DNA of 64,000 nt from RSA9 sp036381195 (GCA_036381195.1 DASVDH010000089.1:1-64000); one strand, 5' to 3'. Shown: positions 45,005-53,172, counted from the first letter of the stretch. A program made the numbers and translations. The notes: generated by a model from the sequence alone, not told the origin.

Positions 45005-45029
45005 CATCTTGGCAGTAAGTGCCAAGATG
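45005..45029. promoter_or_regulatory. Perfect 10-bp inverted repeat upstream of sigma gene B
   Basis: CATCTTGGCA, a 5-nt spacer GTAAG, then TGCCAAGATG. The arms match perfectly and the element is much less GC-rich than its surroundings. It lies about 75 bp upstream of the -35 of the promoter for the second sigma gene. It could be an operator for a dimeric regulator or the end hairpin of an upstream transcript; there is no T-run. Confidence 0.65.
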
Positions 45030-45102
45030 TTGGTGGACTGTGATTTATGCGCGCGGCGGAACCGCCACGGCCGTGGCTGTGTATGTCTCGGTCGCTTCAC
45101 CT

Positions 45103-45131
45103 TTGACATGCGAGCGTCACGGCCATATATT
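45103..45131 (+). promoter_or_regulatory. Consensus sigma-70 promoter of sigma gene B
   Basis: TTGACA (45103-45108), a 17-bp spacer, then TATATT (45126-45131): six of six -35 and five of six -10 consensus bases at ideal spacing, in a genome where such elements are rare. Transcription would start near 45138, leaving a leader of about 158 nt before ATG 45296. Confidence 0.8.
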
Positions 45132-45136
45132 ATGGC
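45122..45136. promoter_or_regulatory. Palindrome overlapping the -10 element
   Basis: GCCATA-TAT-TATGGC is a perfect inverted repeat of 6-bp arms centred on the -10 region. A repressor bound here would block the promoter directly, so this is a candidate operator for sigma gene B or for the short RNA made from the same promoter. Confidence 0.5.
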
Positions 45137-45222
45137 GATCTATGGTCACGATCGTGGTAGGTACGAGCGGGGCACGGGCCTGCGGCCAGCCCGGCCCGAG
45201 GGGCCTCCCCACCTGAGGGAAG

Positions 45223-45264
45223 AGCAGCGAGTAGGCGGATCCGTTCCGACCTCGCTGCTTTTTT
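45223..45264 (+). terminator. Intrinsic terminator in the leader of sigma gene B
   Basis: Arms AGCAGCGAG (45223-45231) and CTCGCTGCT (45251-45259) form a 9-bp stem with a 19-nt loop, followed by a run of six T (45259-45264). It lies between the promoter at 45103 and the sigma start at 45296. Read with that promoter, it ends a short RNA of about 127 nt, so it is either an attenuator controlling sigma B or the end of a small RNA. Confidence 0.7.
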
Positions 45265-45295
45265 GCGCTGCCACCTATCCAGGACGTCTCGAGCT

Positions 45296-46156
45296 ATGTT
45301 TCTGAACTCCCGCGCTTTGGACTCCTTCGACCAATACCTCTTCGATGTCGAGAAGTACCCACTGATTGAGGATCCCGAAGAAGAGCGAGAGCTCGCCCGC
45401 CGGGCGCGGGCGGGGGACAAGGAAGCCGCCGAGCGTCTGGTCACGGCCAACCTGCGGTTCGTCATCTCGTATGTGAAGAAGTACCAGGGCCGGGGCCTCG
45501 GCCTTGCCGAGCTCGTCTGCATCGGGAACGAGGGGCTCCTGAAGGCGGTCAAGAAGTTCGACCCGGACAAGGGCGTGAAGTTCATCTCCTACGCCGTGTG
45601 GTGGATCCGCCAGACCGTGCTTCAGGCGCTGGCCGAGCAGACCCGCTCCGTCCGCATCCCCCTCAACCAGAACTCCAACCTGGTCAAGCTCTCGCGGACC
45701 GAGACCGCGCTGACCCAGGTCCTCGGCCGCTCACCCACGGACCAGGAGATCGCGGAGGACATGGGCGAGCCGGTCGAGACGATCCGCGCGCTGCGGCGCG
45801 TGGCCGCGTCGGAGCTCTCGCTCGATGCGCCCGTGGACCGCGGCGATCGCGACAGCGCCTCCTTCGGCGAGCGGTTCGCCGGCGTCGAGGGAGAGGACAT
45901 CGAGGAGCACGTCGAGGCGCAGGCCCGGCGCGAGTTCCTCGACCGCATGTTCGAGAAGTATCTGACGGAGCGCGAGCGCAAGATCCTCTACCTGTACTAC
46001 GGCCTGGATGACGGCGAGGAGCGCACGCTCGAAGAGATCGGCTCGCTCCTCGGCGTCACGCGCGAGCGCATCCGCCAGATCCGCAACCGCGCGTTCGAGA
46101 AGCTGCGCGAGAGCCCGGACGGGGAGGCGCTGGCCGGGTTCTGGAGCGCGAACTAG
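45296..46156 (+). CDS. RpoD-type (sigma-70) sigma factor, copy B
   Basis: 286 residues from ATG 45296. Region 1.2 (SFDQYLFDVEKYPLIEDPEEE), region 2 (NLRFVISYVKKYQGRGLGLAELVCIGNEGLL, VKFISYAVWWIRQTVL), region 3 (about 130-190) and region 4 (LEEIGSLLGVTRERIRQIRNRAFEKLR) are complete; region 1.1 is lacking. It is shorter than copy A (20381-21292) and has no basic N-terminus. In region 2.2 LVCIGNEG replaces the almost universal LIQEGNVG, which could alter core binding. Its leader holds an inverted repeat, a consensus promoter and an intrinsic terminator, pointing to tight regulation. Confidence 0.93.
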   Translation: MFLNSRALDSFDQYLFDVEKYPLIEDPEEERELARRARAGDKEAAERLVTANLRFVISYVKKYQGRGLGLAELVCIGNEGLLKAVKKFDPDKGVKFISYAVWWIRQTVLQALAEQTRSVRIPLNQNSNLVKLSRTETALTQVLGRSPTDQEIAEDMGEPVETIRALRRVAASELSLDAPVDRGDRDSASFGERFAGVEGEDIEEHVEAQARREFLDRMFEKYLTERERKILYLYYGLDDGEERTLEEIGSLLGVTRERIRQIRNRAFEKLRESPDGEALAGFWSAN

Positions 46157-46195
46157 GCCCGGCCCCTGAATCCGGGCTGGCCGACCACGGTCGAA

Positions 46196-46229
46196 CGCCG
46201 GGGCCCCGCTCGGGGCCCCGGCGTTTTTC
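46196..46229 (+). terminator. Rho-independent terminator of sigma gene B
   Basis: Arms CGCCGGGGGCCCC (46196-46208) and GGGGCCCCGGCG (46213-46224) pair over 12 bp with one bulged G and a 4-nt loop, followed by TTTTT (46225-46229). It lies 40 bp after the sigma stop, the clearest intrinsic terminator in the window. Confidence 0.85.
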
Positions 46230-46276
46230 GGCCCGGGCGGCCGCACGGGCCGAAGCCCGCCCGCGCGGCGCCGTGA

Positions 46277-46390
46277 GAGGTCCCACAGGCGCGTGCGGCG
46301 CCCCGCCGCGTACTGCGGTCCCGCAGGCGCCCGCCGCCCGCCGCCGCGTAGCGCGGTCCCGCAGGCGCCCGCCGACGCCCCGTACGCCGC
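46277..46390. repeat. Tandem repeat, 38-bp unit
   Basis: Three copies start at 46277, 46315 and 46353, exactly 38 bp apart, each opening G(A/C)GGTCCC(A/G)CAGGCGC and continuing with CCGCCG-rich text. They sit in the 458-bp spacer (46157-46614) between the sigma B terminator and the next OMP gene. No coding function was seen; the spacer must also contain that gene's promoter, which I could not find. Confidence 0.75.
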
Positions 46391-46614
46391 GCGCGCCGCC
46401 GCCGTGCGGCGCACGGTCGCGCGCGCCGGGCGAGACCGCCCTCCGGCCGCGCCGGAACCCGCCTCGCTGGCGCACGGTAGTACACGCTCGCTCTCGCATG
46501 CGCCGCTGTCGCTTCGTCGTTTCCCATGCCCGACCGCCGTCCACCCGACTCCTTGCCGCCGGCTCACCCGGAGAATGCGCCGGGAGGATCCGTGCGCGCG
46601 TCGGCGTCAGGGGC

Positions 46615-48678
46615 ATGAGGCGCCTGCCACGTCCCGTCTGGCTGCCGGCGGCCGTCCTCCTCCTCGCGCCGCTGCCAGGCCGCGCGCAGGATGCCGCGGG
46701 CTGGGACTCCCCGCGCGTGCTGGCCTTGATGGAGGCGGCCCGCACCCGCCGGCAGCTCCCGCGAGGCGACTCCGCCCTCAGGAACTATCGAGCCCACGCC
46801 AACGGTTACGTCTACTTCTACCTGGACCGCCGGGACTCGGAGGAGCGCACGCTGGTCAAGGTGGACCAGGTCGCGCTGGACGTGTACTGGGCCGCGCCCA
46901 ATCGCACCAAGCAGCGCATTGTCGGGCTGCGGGACGAGAAGCGCCTGCCCGTGCGCATCCACTACCACCTGGACCACCTGACCGTGGTCCAGAACGAGTT
47001 CGGTGATTCGATCCGCCTGGGCGATGGCGACGAGGTGCGGGACGTGCCGCACCCCGCCGCGCCCGGCTCCGGCGCCATCTACCAGTTCCGGCTGGCCGAC
47101 TCGCTCTCGCTTTACCTGCCCGGGGCACCCGATCCGGTCCGCGTCTACGAGGTGGAGGTCCGGCCGCGCAGCCTGGACGAGCCGGCATTCGTCGGCTCGA
47201 TCTTCCTGGACCGCGCGACCGGCGCGATCGTCCGCATGAGCTTCACCTTCACGCCCGCGGCGTACGTGGACCGGCGCCTGGACTACATTCACATCGCCCT
47301 GGACAACGGGCTGTGGCAGGGCCGGTACTGGCTGCCGCACGAGCAGCGCGTCGAGATCCGGCGCCAGGTCCCGGAGCTGGACTTCCCCGTGGGCGGGGTG
47401 ATCCGCGGTGTGATGAGCATCGGCGACTACCGCTTCAACCAGCCGCTGCCGGACGGCCTGTTCCGCGGCCCTCCCGTGGTGGCCGTGCCGGAGCCCGTCC
47501 GGCAGAGGTTCCCGTTCCCCACCGGCCTGTTCGACGGCCTCGAGGCGGAGGGACTGGCCGCGGCATCTACCAGCAAGCTCGACCTCGGAGCGTTGCGGAA
47601 GGAGGCCTTGCGTCTCGTGGGGCGACGCCGCCTCAGCGGCCTTCCGCGGCTGCGTCTCCTGCTGCCGGGCGCGTCCTCCGTCGGGCGATACGACCGCGCG
47701 GAGGGGGTGTTCGTGGGGGCGGGGGTCAGCTACGCGCTCTCGCCGGCCGCGCGCGTCGAGGTCGCGGGCGGTTACGCCGCCGCCGCGGACCGCTTCTCCG
47801 GCTCCACCGCCCTGGTCGCCGAGCTCGGGCGGACCCGCCTCCGGCTCGGCGCCTACGCGGACACGCTGCGAGATCTCGGCCCCCGTCGCGGCGCGCCCGG
47901 CGCGCTGAACACGCTGACCGCCGCGCTCGCGGGCGAGGACTTCCTGGACCCGTACTACGCGACGGGCGCGCGGCTCTCGTTGGGCCGCCAGCTCCGCGAC
48001 CGCTGGAGCGCCCGGCTCCAGCTCACGCTGGAGGAGCACCGGAGCGCACGGCTCGCGGAGCCGGGCACGCTGTTCGAGGACTCCGCCTCCTTCCGGCCCG
48101 TGCTGCCCATCAGCGAGGGTACGCTCGCCTCCGGCCGGCTCGCCGTGGTGCGGACGGCGCCGCCGGAGGCCGCCGCCGGCTGGCGCGCGGAAGCGTCCCT
48201 CGAGGCCGGCGCATTCGAGGGCGAGGCCTACGGCCGGCCGGAGCTGGACCTGGAGGCCTTCCACCGCTCGGCGAACCGCCGGACCGAGCTGCGCGGCCGC
48301 CTCTCCGCAGGCATCGCCTTCGGCGCGCCGCCCGCACAGCGGCTCTACCTGCTGGGTGGCGCCGGCACGCTCCCCGGGTACGAGTACCGCGGCTTCATCG
48401 GCGACCGCTACGTGCTCGCGGAGGTCGAGGCATCCCACGCGGTGATCGGCCCGTGGGTGCGCCTGCGCGCCACGGCCGCGGCCGGCTGGTCCGACCTCGC
48501 CGTCGCCAACAGCCCGGCCGGCTGGGAGGTCGCCCCCACCGGCCGGCTCCGCACGAGCGTGGCCGCGGGCCTCGGCCTCGTCCACGACATCCTCCGCGTG
48601 GACCTGGCTCGCGGGCTCAACGACGGGATCTGGCAAGTCATCCTGTCCGTCCGGCCCGACCTCCACGATTTCCTGTGA
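46615..48678 (+). CDS. Large outer-membrane barrel protein with DUF5686-like N-terminal region
   Basis: 687 residues from ATG 46615, chosen because it starts a signal peptide (LPAAVLLLAPLPGRAQD). Residues about 45-290 form a beta-rich periplasmic or surface region (YRAHANGYVYFYLDRRD, GSIFLDRATGAIVRMSFTFTP) that resembles the carbohydrate-binding/DUF5686-like parts of Bacteroidota barrels. From about 350 it is a repeated-strand barrel ending with LLGGAGTLPGYEYRGFIGDRYVLAEVE, close to the Omp85/surface-antigen strand, and a final LHDFL. The length and C-terminal aromatic residue fit an outer-membrane protein. Function unknown. Confidence 0.7.
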   Translation: MRRLPRPVWLPAAVLLLAPLPGRAQDAAGWDSPRVLALMEAARTRRQLPRGDSALRNYRAHANGYVYFYLDRRDSEERTLVKVDQVALDVYWAAPNRTKQRIVGLRDEKRLPVRIHYHLDHLTVVQNEFGDSIRLGDGDEVRDVPHPAAPGSGAIYQFRLADSLSLYLPGAPDPVRVYEVEVRPRSLDEPAFVGSIFLDRATGAIVRMSFTFTPAAYVDRRLDYIHIALDNGLWQGRYWLPHEQRVEIRRQVPELDFPVGGVIRGVMSIGDYRFNQPLPDGLFRGPPVVAVPEPVRQRFPFPTGLFDGLEAEGLAAASTSKLDLGALRKEALRLVGRRRLSGLPRLRLLLPGASSVGRYDRAEGVFVGAGVSYALSPAARVEVAGGYAAAADRFSGSTALVAELGRTRLRLGAYADTLRDLGPRRGAPGALNTLTAALAGEDFLDPYYATGARLSLGRQLRDRWSARLQLTLEEHRSARLAEPGTLFEDSASFRPVLPISEGTLASGRLAVVRTAPPEAAAGWRAEASLEAGAFEGEAYGRPELDLEAFHRSANRRTELRGRLSAGIAFGAPPAQRLYLLGGAGTLPGYEYRGFIGDRYVLAEVEASHAVIGPWVRLRATAAAGWSDLAVANSPAGWEVAPTGRLRTSVAAGLGLVHDILRVDLARGLNDGIWQVILSVRPDLHDFL

Positions 48679-48811
48679 TCCCCGGCCGCGGCGCGCCCCT
48701 CCGGCCGCTCCGGCCCCGCGCGCCCCGGCCGATGCGAGAGCCGGCATGGGCGGCGCGCACGCGGGCGGCAGCCCGGCCGGGCCGGGGCCGGGGCGACACC
48801 GCGCAGCCGGC

Positions 48812-49204
48812 TCAGGCGGCGCCTTCCGCCGTCGTGCCGGCGTCCGCCTCGGCGTCGTCGAGATCGGCCGCGCCGCGCGGCGAGCCCAGCAGCACCAGCT
48901 CGCGGACCGCGACCTCTGCCGTCGGGATGGTGACGCCGTTCTTCTCGTAGGAGTCGTACTCCATCCGCCCCTCGACGTACAGCCGGTCGCCCTTCCGGAC
49001 GTAGTTCTCGGCCAGCTCCGCCAGCCGGTCCCACAGCGTGAGCCGGTGCCACTCCGTGCGCTCCTCGTAACCCCCGTTCCGCGGCACACGCCGGCTCGTC
49101 GCGAGCGAGAGGTGCGCCACCTTCGTCCCCGCCGCCGTCGTCTGGACGTCCGGGTCGCGACCGGCGTTGCCCACGAGGATCACCTTGTTGACCGAGCGAC
49201 TCAT
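48812..49204 (-). CDS. ssb: Single-stranded DNA-binding protein
   Basis: 130 residues. It is a bacterial SSB by VNKVILVGNAGRDPDVQTTAAG, VAHLSLATSR, TEWHRLTLWDRLAELAENYVRKGDRLYVEGRM and TAEVAVRELVLLG, one OB fold over residues 3-105. The C-terminus ends DAEADAGTTAEGAA and lacks the usual acidic tip (DDDIPF-like) that recruits partners, so it may be a specialised or second SSB. It is convergent with the large OMP gene and shares its side of the genome with polA, but is not in an operon with it. Confidence 0.95.
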   Translation of the reverse strand: MSRSVNKVILVGNAGRDPDVQTTAAGTKVAHLSLATSRRVPRNGGYEERTEWHRLTLWDRLAELAENYVRKGDRLYVEGRMEYDSYEKNGVTIPTAEVAVRELVLLGSPRGAADLDDAEADAGTTAEGAA

Positions 49205-49943
49205 GAGCCCTCCCTTGGTTGGGGTGTGCGCCCAAGGTGGTCCCGCGGGCGGGGCGGAGCGATAGCCGGTTGGGAGAGGCGTCGACGCGGTCGGGCTCGG
49301 GCCCCGGGGAGGAGGAGGCGCGGGCCTGGTGTTGAAGCTGATGGCGGGTCACCCGGCGTGGCGGACGGCGCGGGCCGGGTGGCGGCACGGGCGCGGCACG
49401 GCGGCGGCGTGCCGAGAGCAAACAGGCCGCGGCCGGCCCTCGACGCCCGCCCTTGCGACGGGGGCGGCAGGCGCCGGTGGCAGCCGCGCACCGCGTGGCG
49501 CTTTTCTGGCGGGGGTGCGGCGAAGCTTCCTGCATCGGCCTGCACGGCCCGGCGCCATGGACGTTGGCCGCGCCCGGCGCGGCGAAGTTCCCACGCATCG
49601 GCGGGCGGTCCAGCGCCATGGAAGTCGGCCGCGTCGGGCGCGGCGAAGTTCCCACCCACCACCGCACGGCTCCGCACCGTGGAAATCAGCCGCGCTGGGC
49701 ACGGCGAAGTCCGCACTCGGAAGGCGGATCAAGCCGGATGATGGAACTTGACCGCCGCGCCGACGTGGTCAGGTTCCTGGCGGTCGAAAATCTGACACCC
49801 CCGTCGCGCAGGGCCGGTGCAGCGCGGGCGAGGCCTGCGCCCGGCTCGGCAGGCCCGGACCTGACAAAGCGGGGCGAGGAAGGCGGGGGAATCGTGCCGC
49901 GGCTCGCCCCGGCCCGCACCCCCGCCCTCGCCCGGGCGGAGTG
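49205..49943. repeat. Intergenic region with a 61-bp hairpin-bearing tandem repeat
   Basis: This 739-bp part of the 772-bp gap between ssb and polA has no recognisable gene. GCGGCGAAG recurs at 49517, 49579 and 49640, and ACGGCGAAG at 49701 (offsets 62, 61, 61). Between copies runs a unit like CCATGGAAGTCGGCC. Units 2-4 each contain a hairpin GCCGCG/CGCGGC with a 5-nt loop (49567-49583, 49628-49644, and 49689-49705 with one mismatch); loop bases change while stems are kept. A frame through the minus strand gives repetitive peptides only. Confidence 0.7.
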
Positions 49944-49973
49944 GGGCCGGGGCGGGGGCCCTCGCCCCGGCCC
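49944..49973. terminator. Hairpin downstream of polA
   Basis: Arms GGGCCGGGGCG (49944-49954) and CGCCCCGGCCC (49963-49973) pair perfectly over 11 bp with an 8-nt loop. It lies 3 bp past the polA stop on the minus strand. The arm is the same motif as in the hairpin after pckA. No U-run was seen. Confidence 0.55.
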
Positions 49974-49976
49974 GCC

Positions 49977-52727
49977 TCACTTACACTCGTACCAGTTCTC
50001 GCCGACGCCGGTCGCGACCTCGAGCGGGACGGACAGCTCGAACGCGCCTTCCATCAGCTCCGTCACCATCGCGCGGGTCTCGTCCACGTGCTCGCGCGGC
50101 ACTTCGAAGACCAGCTCGTCGTGCACCTGGAGCAGCATACGTGCGGGCGAGCCACGCGCGGCGATCTCGCGGTGGATGTCGATCATGGCGAGCTTGATGA
50201 TGTCCGCGGCCGTGCCCTGCACGGGCGCGTTGGTCGCCGCCCGCTCGCCGAACTGACGCACGCTGTAGTTGTTGCTGCGGATCTCGGGGATGTAGCGTCT
50301 GCGGCCGGACAGCGTCTCCACCCAGCCGTGCTCCCGCGCATGCGCGATCTGCTCGTCCAGGTAGCGCCGCACGCCGGGGAACCGCTGGAAGTACTGTTCG
50401 ATGAAGCGCCGCGCCTCGGCCACCGACGTGCCCAGCCGCTGCGCCAGCGCGAACGGGCCGACGCCGTAGATCGTCGCGAAGTTGATCGTCTTGGCTGCGG
50501 CACGCATCTGCGGCGTCACATCCTCGGGCAGCACGTCGAACACGAGTGCCGCGGTCTGCCGGTGGATGTCCACGCCCAGGCGGAACGCCTCCACGAACGC
50601 AGGATCGCCGGACAGGTGCGCCAGGATCCGCAGCTCGATCTGCGAGTAGTCCGCCGCCAGGAACACGCAGCCCTCCGCCGGGACGAACCCCTTGCGGATC
50701 TCGGCGCCGATCTCCGTGCGGATCGGGATGTTCTGCAGATTCGGCTCGCTCGAGGAGAGCCGGCCGGTCGCCGCGACCGTCTGATTGAAGTTCGTGTGGA
50801 TCCGACCGGTCTGCGGATTCACGAGCAGTGGCAACGCATCCACGTACGTGCCCTTCAGCTTGTCGAGCTGCCGGTACTCGAGGATCAGTCGCGGCAGCGC
50901 GTGCCCCTGCGCGGCGAGCTCCTCGAGCACGGCCGCATCCGTGGACGGCCCCGTCTTGGTGCGGCGCACCACCGGCAGGCCCAGCTTGTCGAACAGCACG
51001 TTGCGGAGCTGCGGCGTCGAGTTGATGTTGAACTCGCCGCCGGCCTCCTTGTAGATGTCCTCCTCGATCAGCTGGAGCTCGCGCGCGAGCTTGGCCGAGA
51101 GGTTCCGGAAGAACGCGGCATCGATGCGGATGCCCACCCACTCCATGTCCGCGAGCACGTGGACGAGCGGCATCTCGATGCGGCGGAACAGGTCGGTCAG
51201 GCCGTAGCGCTCGAGCTCCTCGGCGAACAACGCCTCCAATTGAAGCGCGACGTCCGCATCCTCGCACGCGTAGTCGCGCGCCGCGTCCAGCGGGACCTCG
51301 GGGAACGGGATCTCGTTCTTGCCCTTGCCGCACAGCTCCGCGTACGTGGTCGTGCGGTGATCCAGATACTGCAACGCGAGCGAGTCCAGGCCGTGCTCGC
51401 GGCGGCCCGGGTCGATCACGTACGACGCGATCATGGTGTCGAACGCGACCCCACGCAGCGCCACGCCCGCACGTCGCAGAACGAGCAGGTCGTATTTCAG
51501 GTTCTGTCCGATCTTGGCGACGGCCGGGTCCTCGAGCATCTCCACGAGCGGGCGCATCTCCGGCGCGTGGAGCGGCGGCAGGTTGATCAGCGGGCGGTCG
51601 TCCAGCTCGAGGCCGGCGGGCCGCCGGTGCGCGAACGGCAGGTAGTACGCCTCTCCCGGCTCGAAGGCGAAGCTCATGCCGACCAGGTCCGCGCGCAGTG
51701 GATCCAGACTCGTTGCCTCGGTGTCCAGGGCGACGCGCCCCAGACCGCGCGCGCGCTCGGCCAGCGCCACGGCCTCCGCGGCCGTCTCGACCAGGCGGTA
51801 GCGCCGCTCGACCCGCTCCGCCGCCGGCTCCGGCGCCGCGTAGTCCCGCACGAGGGAATGGAACTCGAGCTCGAGGAACACGTCCCGTAGCCGGGCCCGG
51901 TCCGGCCCCTTGACGCGCAGCGCCTCCATGTCCAGCTCGATGGGCAGGTCGCACCGGATCGTGACCAGCTCCTTCGAGAGCAGGACGTCATCGGCGTGCT
52001 GCTTGAGAGCCTCGCGCGCCCGCTTGTTGGGCACCTCGTCCGCGTGCGCCAGCACGTTCTCGACCGGCCCGTACGCCTCGATCAACTGGAGCGCCGTCTT
52101 GGGGCCGATGCCCCGTGCGCCGGGGATGTTGTCCGACGCATCGCCGATGAGCCCCAGGTAATCCACCACGCGCTCCGGCGGCACCCCCAGCCGCTCGGAG
52201 GCGTTGCTCACGTCCACCCATTCTTCCTCGATGCCGGACGGCCCGCCCCGTCCCGGGTTCAGCAGGCAGATGCCGGGCTGAATGAGCTGGTAGAAGTCCT
52301 TGTCACCCGACACGATGACGGTTTCGAGGCCGCGCTCGAGCGCCTTCGTCGCCAGCGTGCCGATGACGTCGTCCGCTTCATGGTCCGGCAGCTCGAGCAC
52401 CGGGATCCGGAACGCGGACAGGAGCTCCCGGATGCGCGGCATGGATGCGTTCAGCTCGTCCGGCATCTTCTCGCGCGTGGCCTTGTACGCGGGGTAGCGC
52501 GCCTCGCGCTCGCTCGTGCCTGCATCGAGCACCACGCCCAGGTAATCCGGCTCGTGCTCCTCGAGGATCTTCAGCAGGAACTTCGTCACGCCCCACGCCG
52601 CCGACGTGTTCTCGCCCCGCGACGTCGTCAGCGGGCGGTTGATCATGGCGAAGAACGAACGGTAGATCAGCGCGTAGCCGTCGATGAGGAACAGCCGTGG
52701 CCGCGTCTTGGCGGGCTTCGCGAGCAT
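49977..52727 (-). CDS. polA: DNA polymerase I
   Basis: 916 residues, full length. The 5'-3' exonuclease/flap domain (1-290) has LIDGYALIYRSFFA and GDASDNIPGARGIGPKTA; the 3'-5' proofreading domain shows an intact DTE at 335-337, then NLKYDLLVL and YACEDADVAL; the polymerase has DYSQIELRILAHLSGD and, near the end, VHDELV (about 868-873). The O helix is KTINFATIYG with Phe750, the residue that discriminates against dideoxynucleotides in most family A enzymes; an Ala replaces the usual Gly after Phe. It acts in Okazaki-fragment maturation and repair. It is monocistronic and divergent from nothing close. Confidence 0.97.
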   Translation of the reverse strand: MLAKPAKTRPRLFLIDGYALIYRSFFAMINRPLTTSRGENTSAAWGVTKFLLKILEEHEPDYLGVVLDAGTSEREARYPAYKATREKMPDELNASMPRIRELLSAFRIPVLELPDHEADDVIGTLATKALERGLETVIVSGDKDFYQLIQPGICLLNPGRGGPSGIEEEWVDVSNASERLGVPPERVVDYLGLIGDASDNIPGARGIGPKTALQLIEAYGPVENVLAHADEVPNKRAREALKQHADDVLLSKELVTIRCDLPIELDMEALRVKGPDRARLRDVFLELEFHSLVRDYAAPEPAAERVERRYRLVETAAEAVALAERARGLGRVALDTEATSLDPLRADLVGMSFAFEPGEAYYLPFAHRRPAGLELDDRPLINLPPLHAPEMRPLVEMLEDPAVAKIGQNLKYDLLVLRRAGVALRGVAFDTMIASYVIDPGRREHGLDSLALQYLDHRTTTYAELCGKGKNEIPFPEVPLDAARDYACEDADVALQLEALFAEELERYGLTDLFRRIEMPLVHVLADMEWVGIRIDAAFFRNLSAKLARELQLIEEDIYKEAGGEFNINSTPQLRNVLFDKLGLPVVRRTKTGPSTDAAVLEELAAQGHALPRLILEYRQLDKLKGTYVDALPLLVNPQTGRIHTNFNQTVAATGRLSSSEPNLQNIPIRTEIGAEIRKGFVPAEGCVFLAADYSQIELRILAHLSGDPAFVEAFRLGVDIHRQTAALVFDVLPEDVTPQMRAAAKTINFATIYGVGPFALAQRLGTSVAEARRFIEQYFQRFPGVRRYLDEQIAHAREHGWVETLSGRRRYIPEIRSNNYSVRQFGERAATNAPVQGTAADIIKLAMIDIHREIAARGSPARMLLQVHDELVFEVPREHVDETRAMVTELMEGAFELSVPLEVATGVGENWYECK

Positions 52728-52912
52728 GCAATCGTGTCCGGGTTCGGGGGCGTCGTTCTCCTGCGTGTATACCCCCGTCGCGGACCGGCGTGCGCGCGGC
52801 GCGACCGGTTACCGGCGAGAGGCGGCTGCGAAATCGGAGCGCCCCGCCGGCTCCTGCTGCCGGCGGGGCGCTGGCCCAACCATCCTCCAATGGCCCGAGG
52901 CTCGGTCCCGCG

Positions 52913-53113
52913 TCAGACCTTCGTGACGTTCGCGGCCTGGAGCCCCTTCTCCGTCTGGCGGATCTCGAACTCGACCTCCTGGCCCTCGGCGAGCGTCTTG
53001 AAGCCCTCCATGTTGATCGCGGAGAAGTGCACGAACACGTCCTCGCCGTCGGCCTGTTCAATGAAGCCATATCCCTTGGCGTCATTGAACCACTTGACCT
53101 TACCTCTGGCCAT
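52913..53113 (-). CDS. Cold-shock domain protein
   Basis: 66 residues from ATG 53113, with a strong AGGAGG 9 nt upstream. It is a classic CspA-type OB fold with RNP1 KGYGFIEQ and RNP2 DVFVHFSAI. These proteins bind single-stranded nucleic acid and melt RNA structure. Its leader carries a palindrome and a -35 consensus element upstream. It is transcribed alone, between polA and the polyprenol-kinase-like gene. Confidence 0.97.
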   Translation of the reverse strand: MARGKVKWFNDAKGYGFIEQADGEDVFVHFSAINMEGFKTLAEGQEVEFEIRQTEKGLQAANVTKV

Positions 53114-53143
53114 TGAAGCTGTCCTCCTACGAAGGGTTGAAGC

Positions 53144-53157
53144 GTGTTGCACAACAC
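53144..53157. promoter_or_regulatory. Palindrome in the cold-shock gene leader
   Basis: GTGTTG-CA-CAACAC, 6-bp perfect arms, 30 bp upstream of the cold-shock start codon and downstream of the candidate promoter. It lies in the 5' leader, where it could form an RNA hairpin or act as an operator. Confidence 0.45.
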
Positions 53158-53172
53158 GGCTCAGCGGGAGGC

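Noticed and set aside
45138..45264. Possible signal recognition particle (4.5S) RNA in the sigma B leader (AGAGCAGCGAG-like stretch)
   Set aside because: The matching 5' CAGG side and the symmetric loop of SRP RNA are missing; only part of the 3' arm resembles it. I kept it as an unassigned short transcript.
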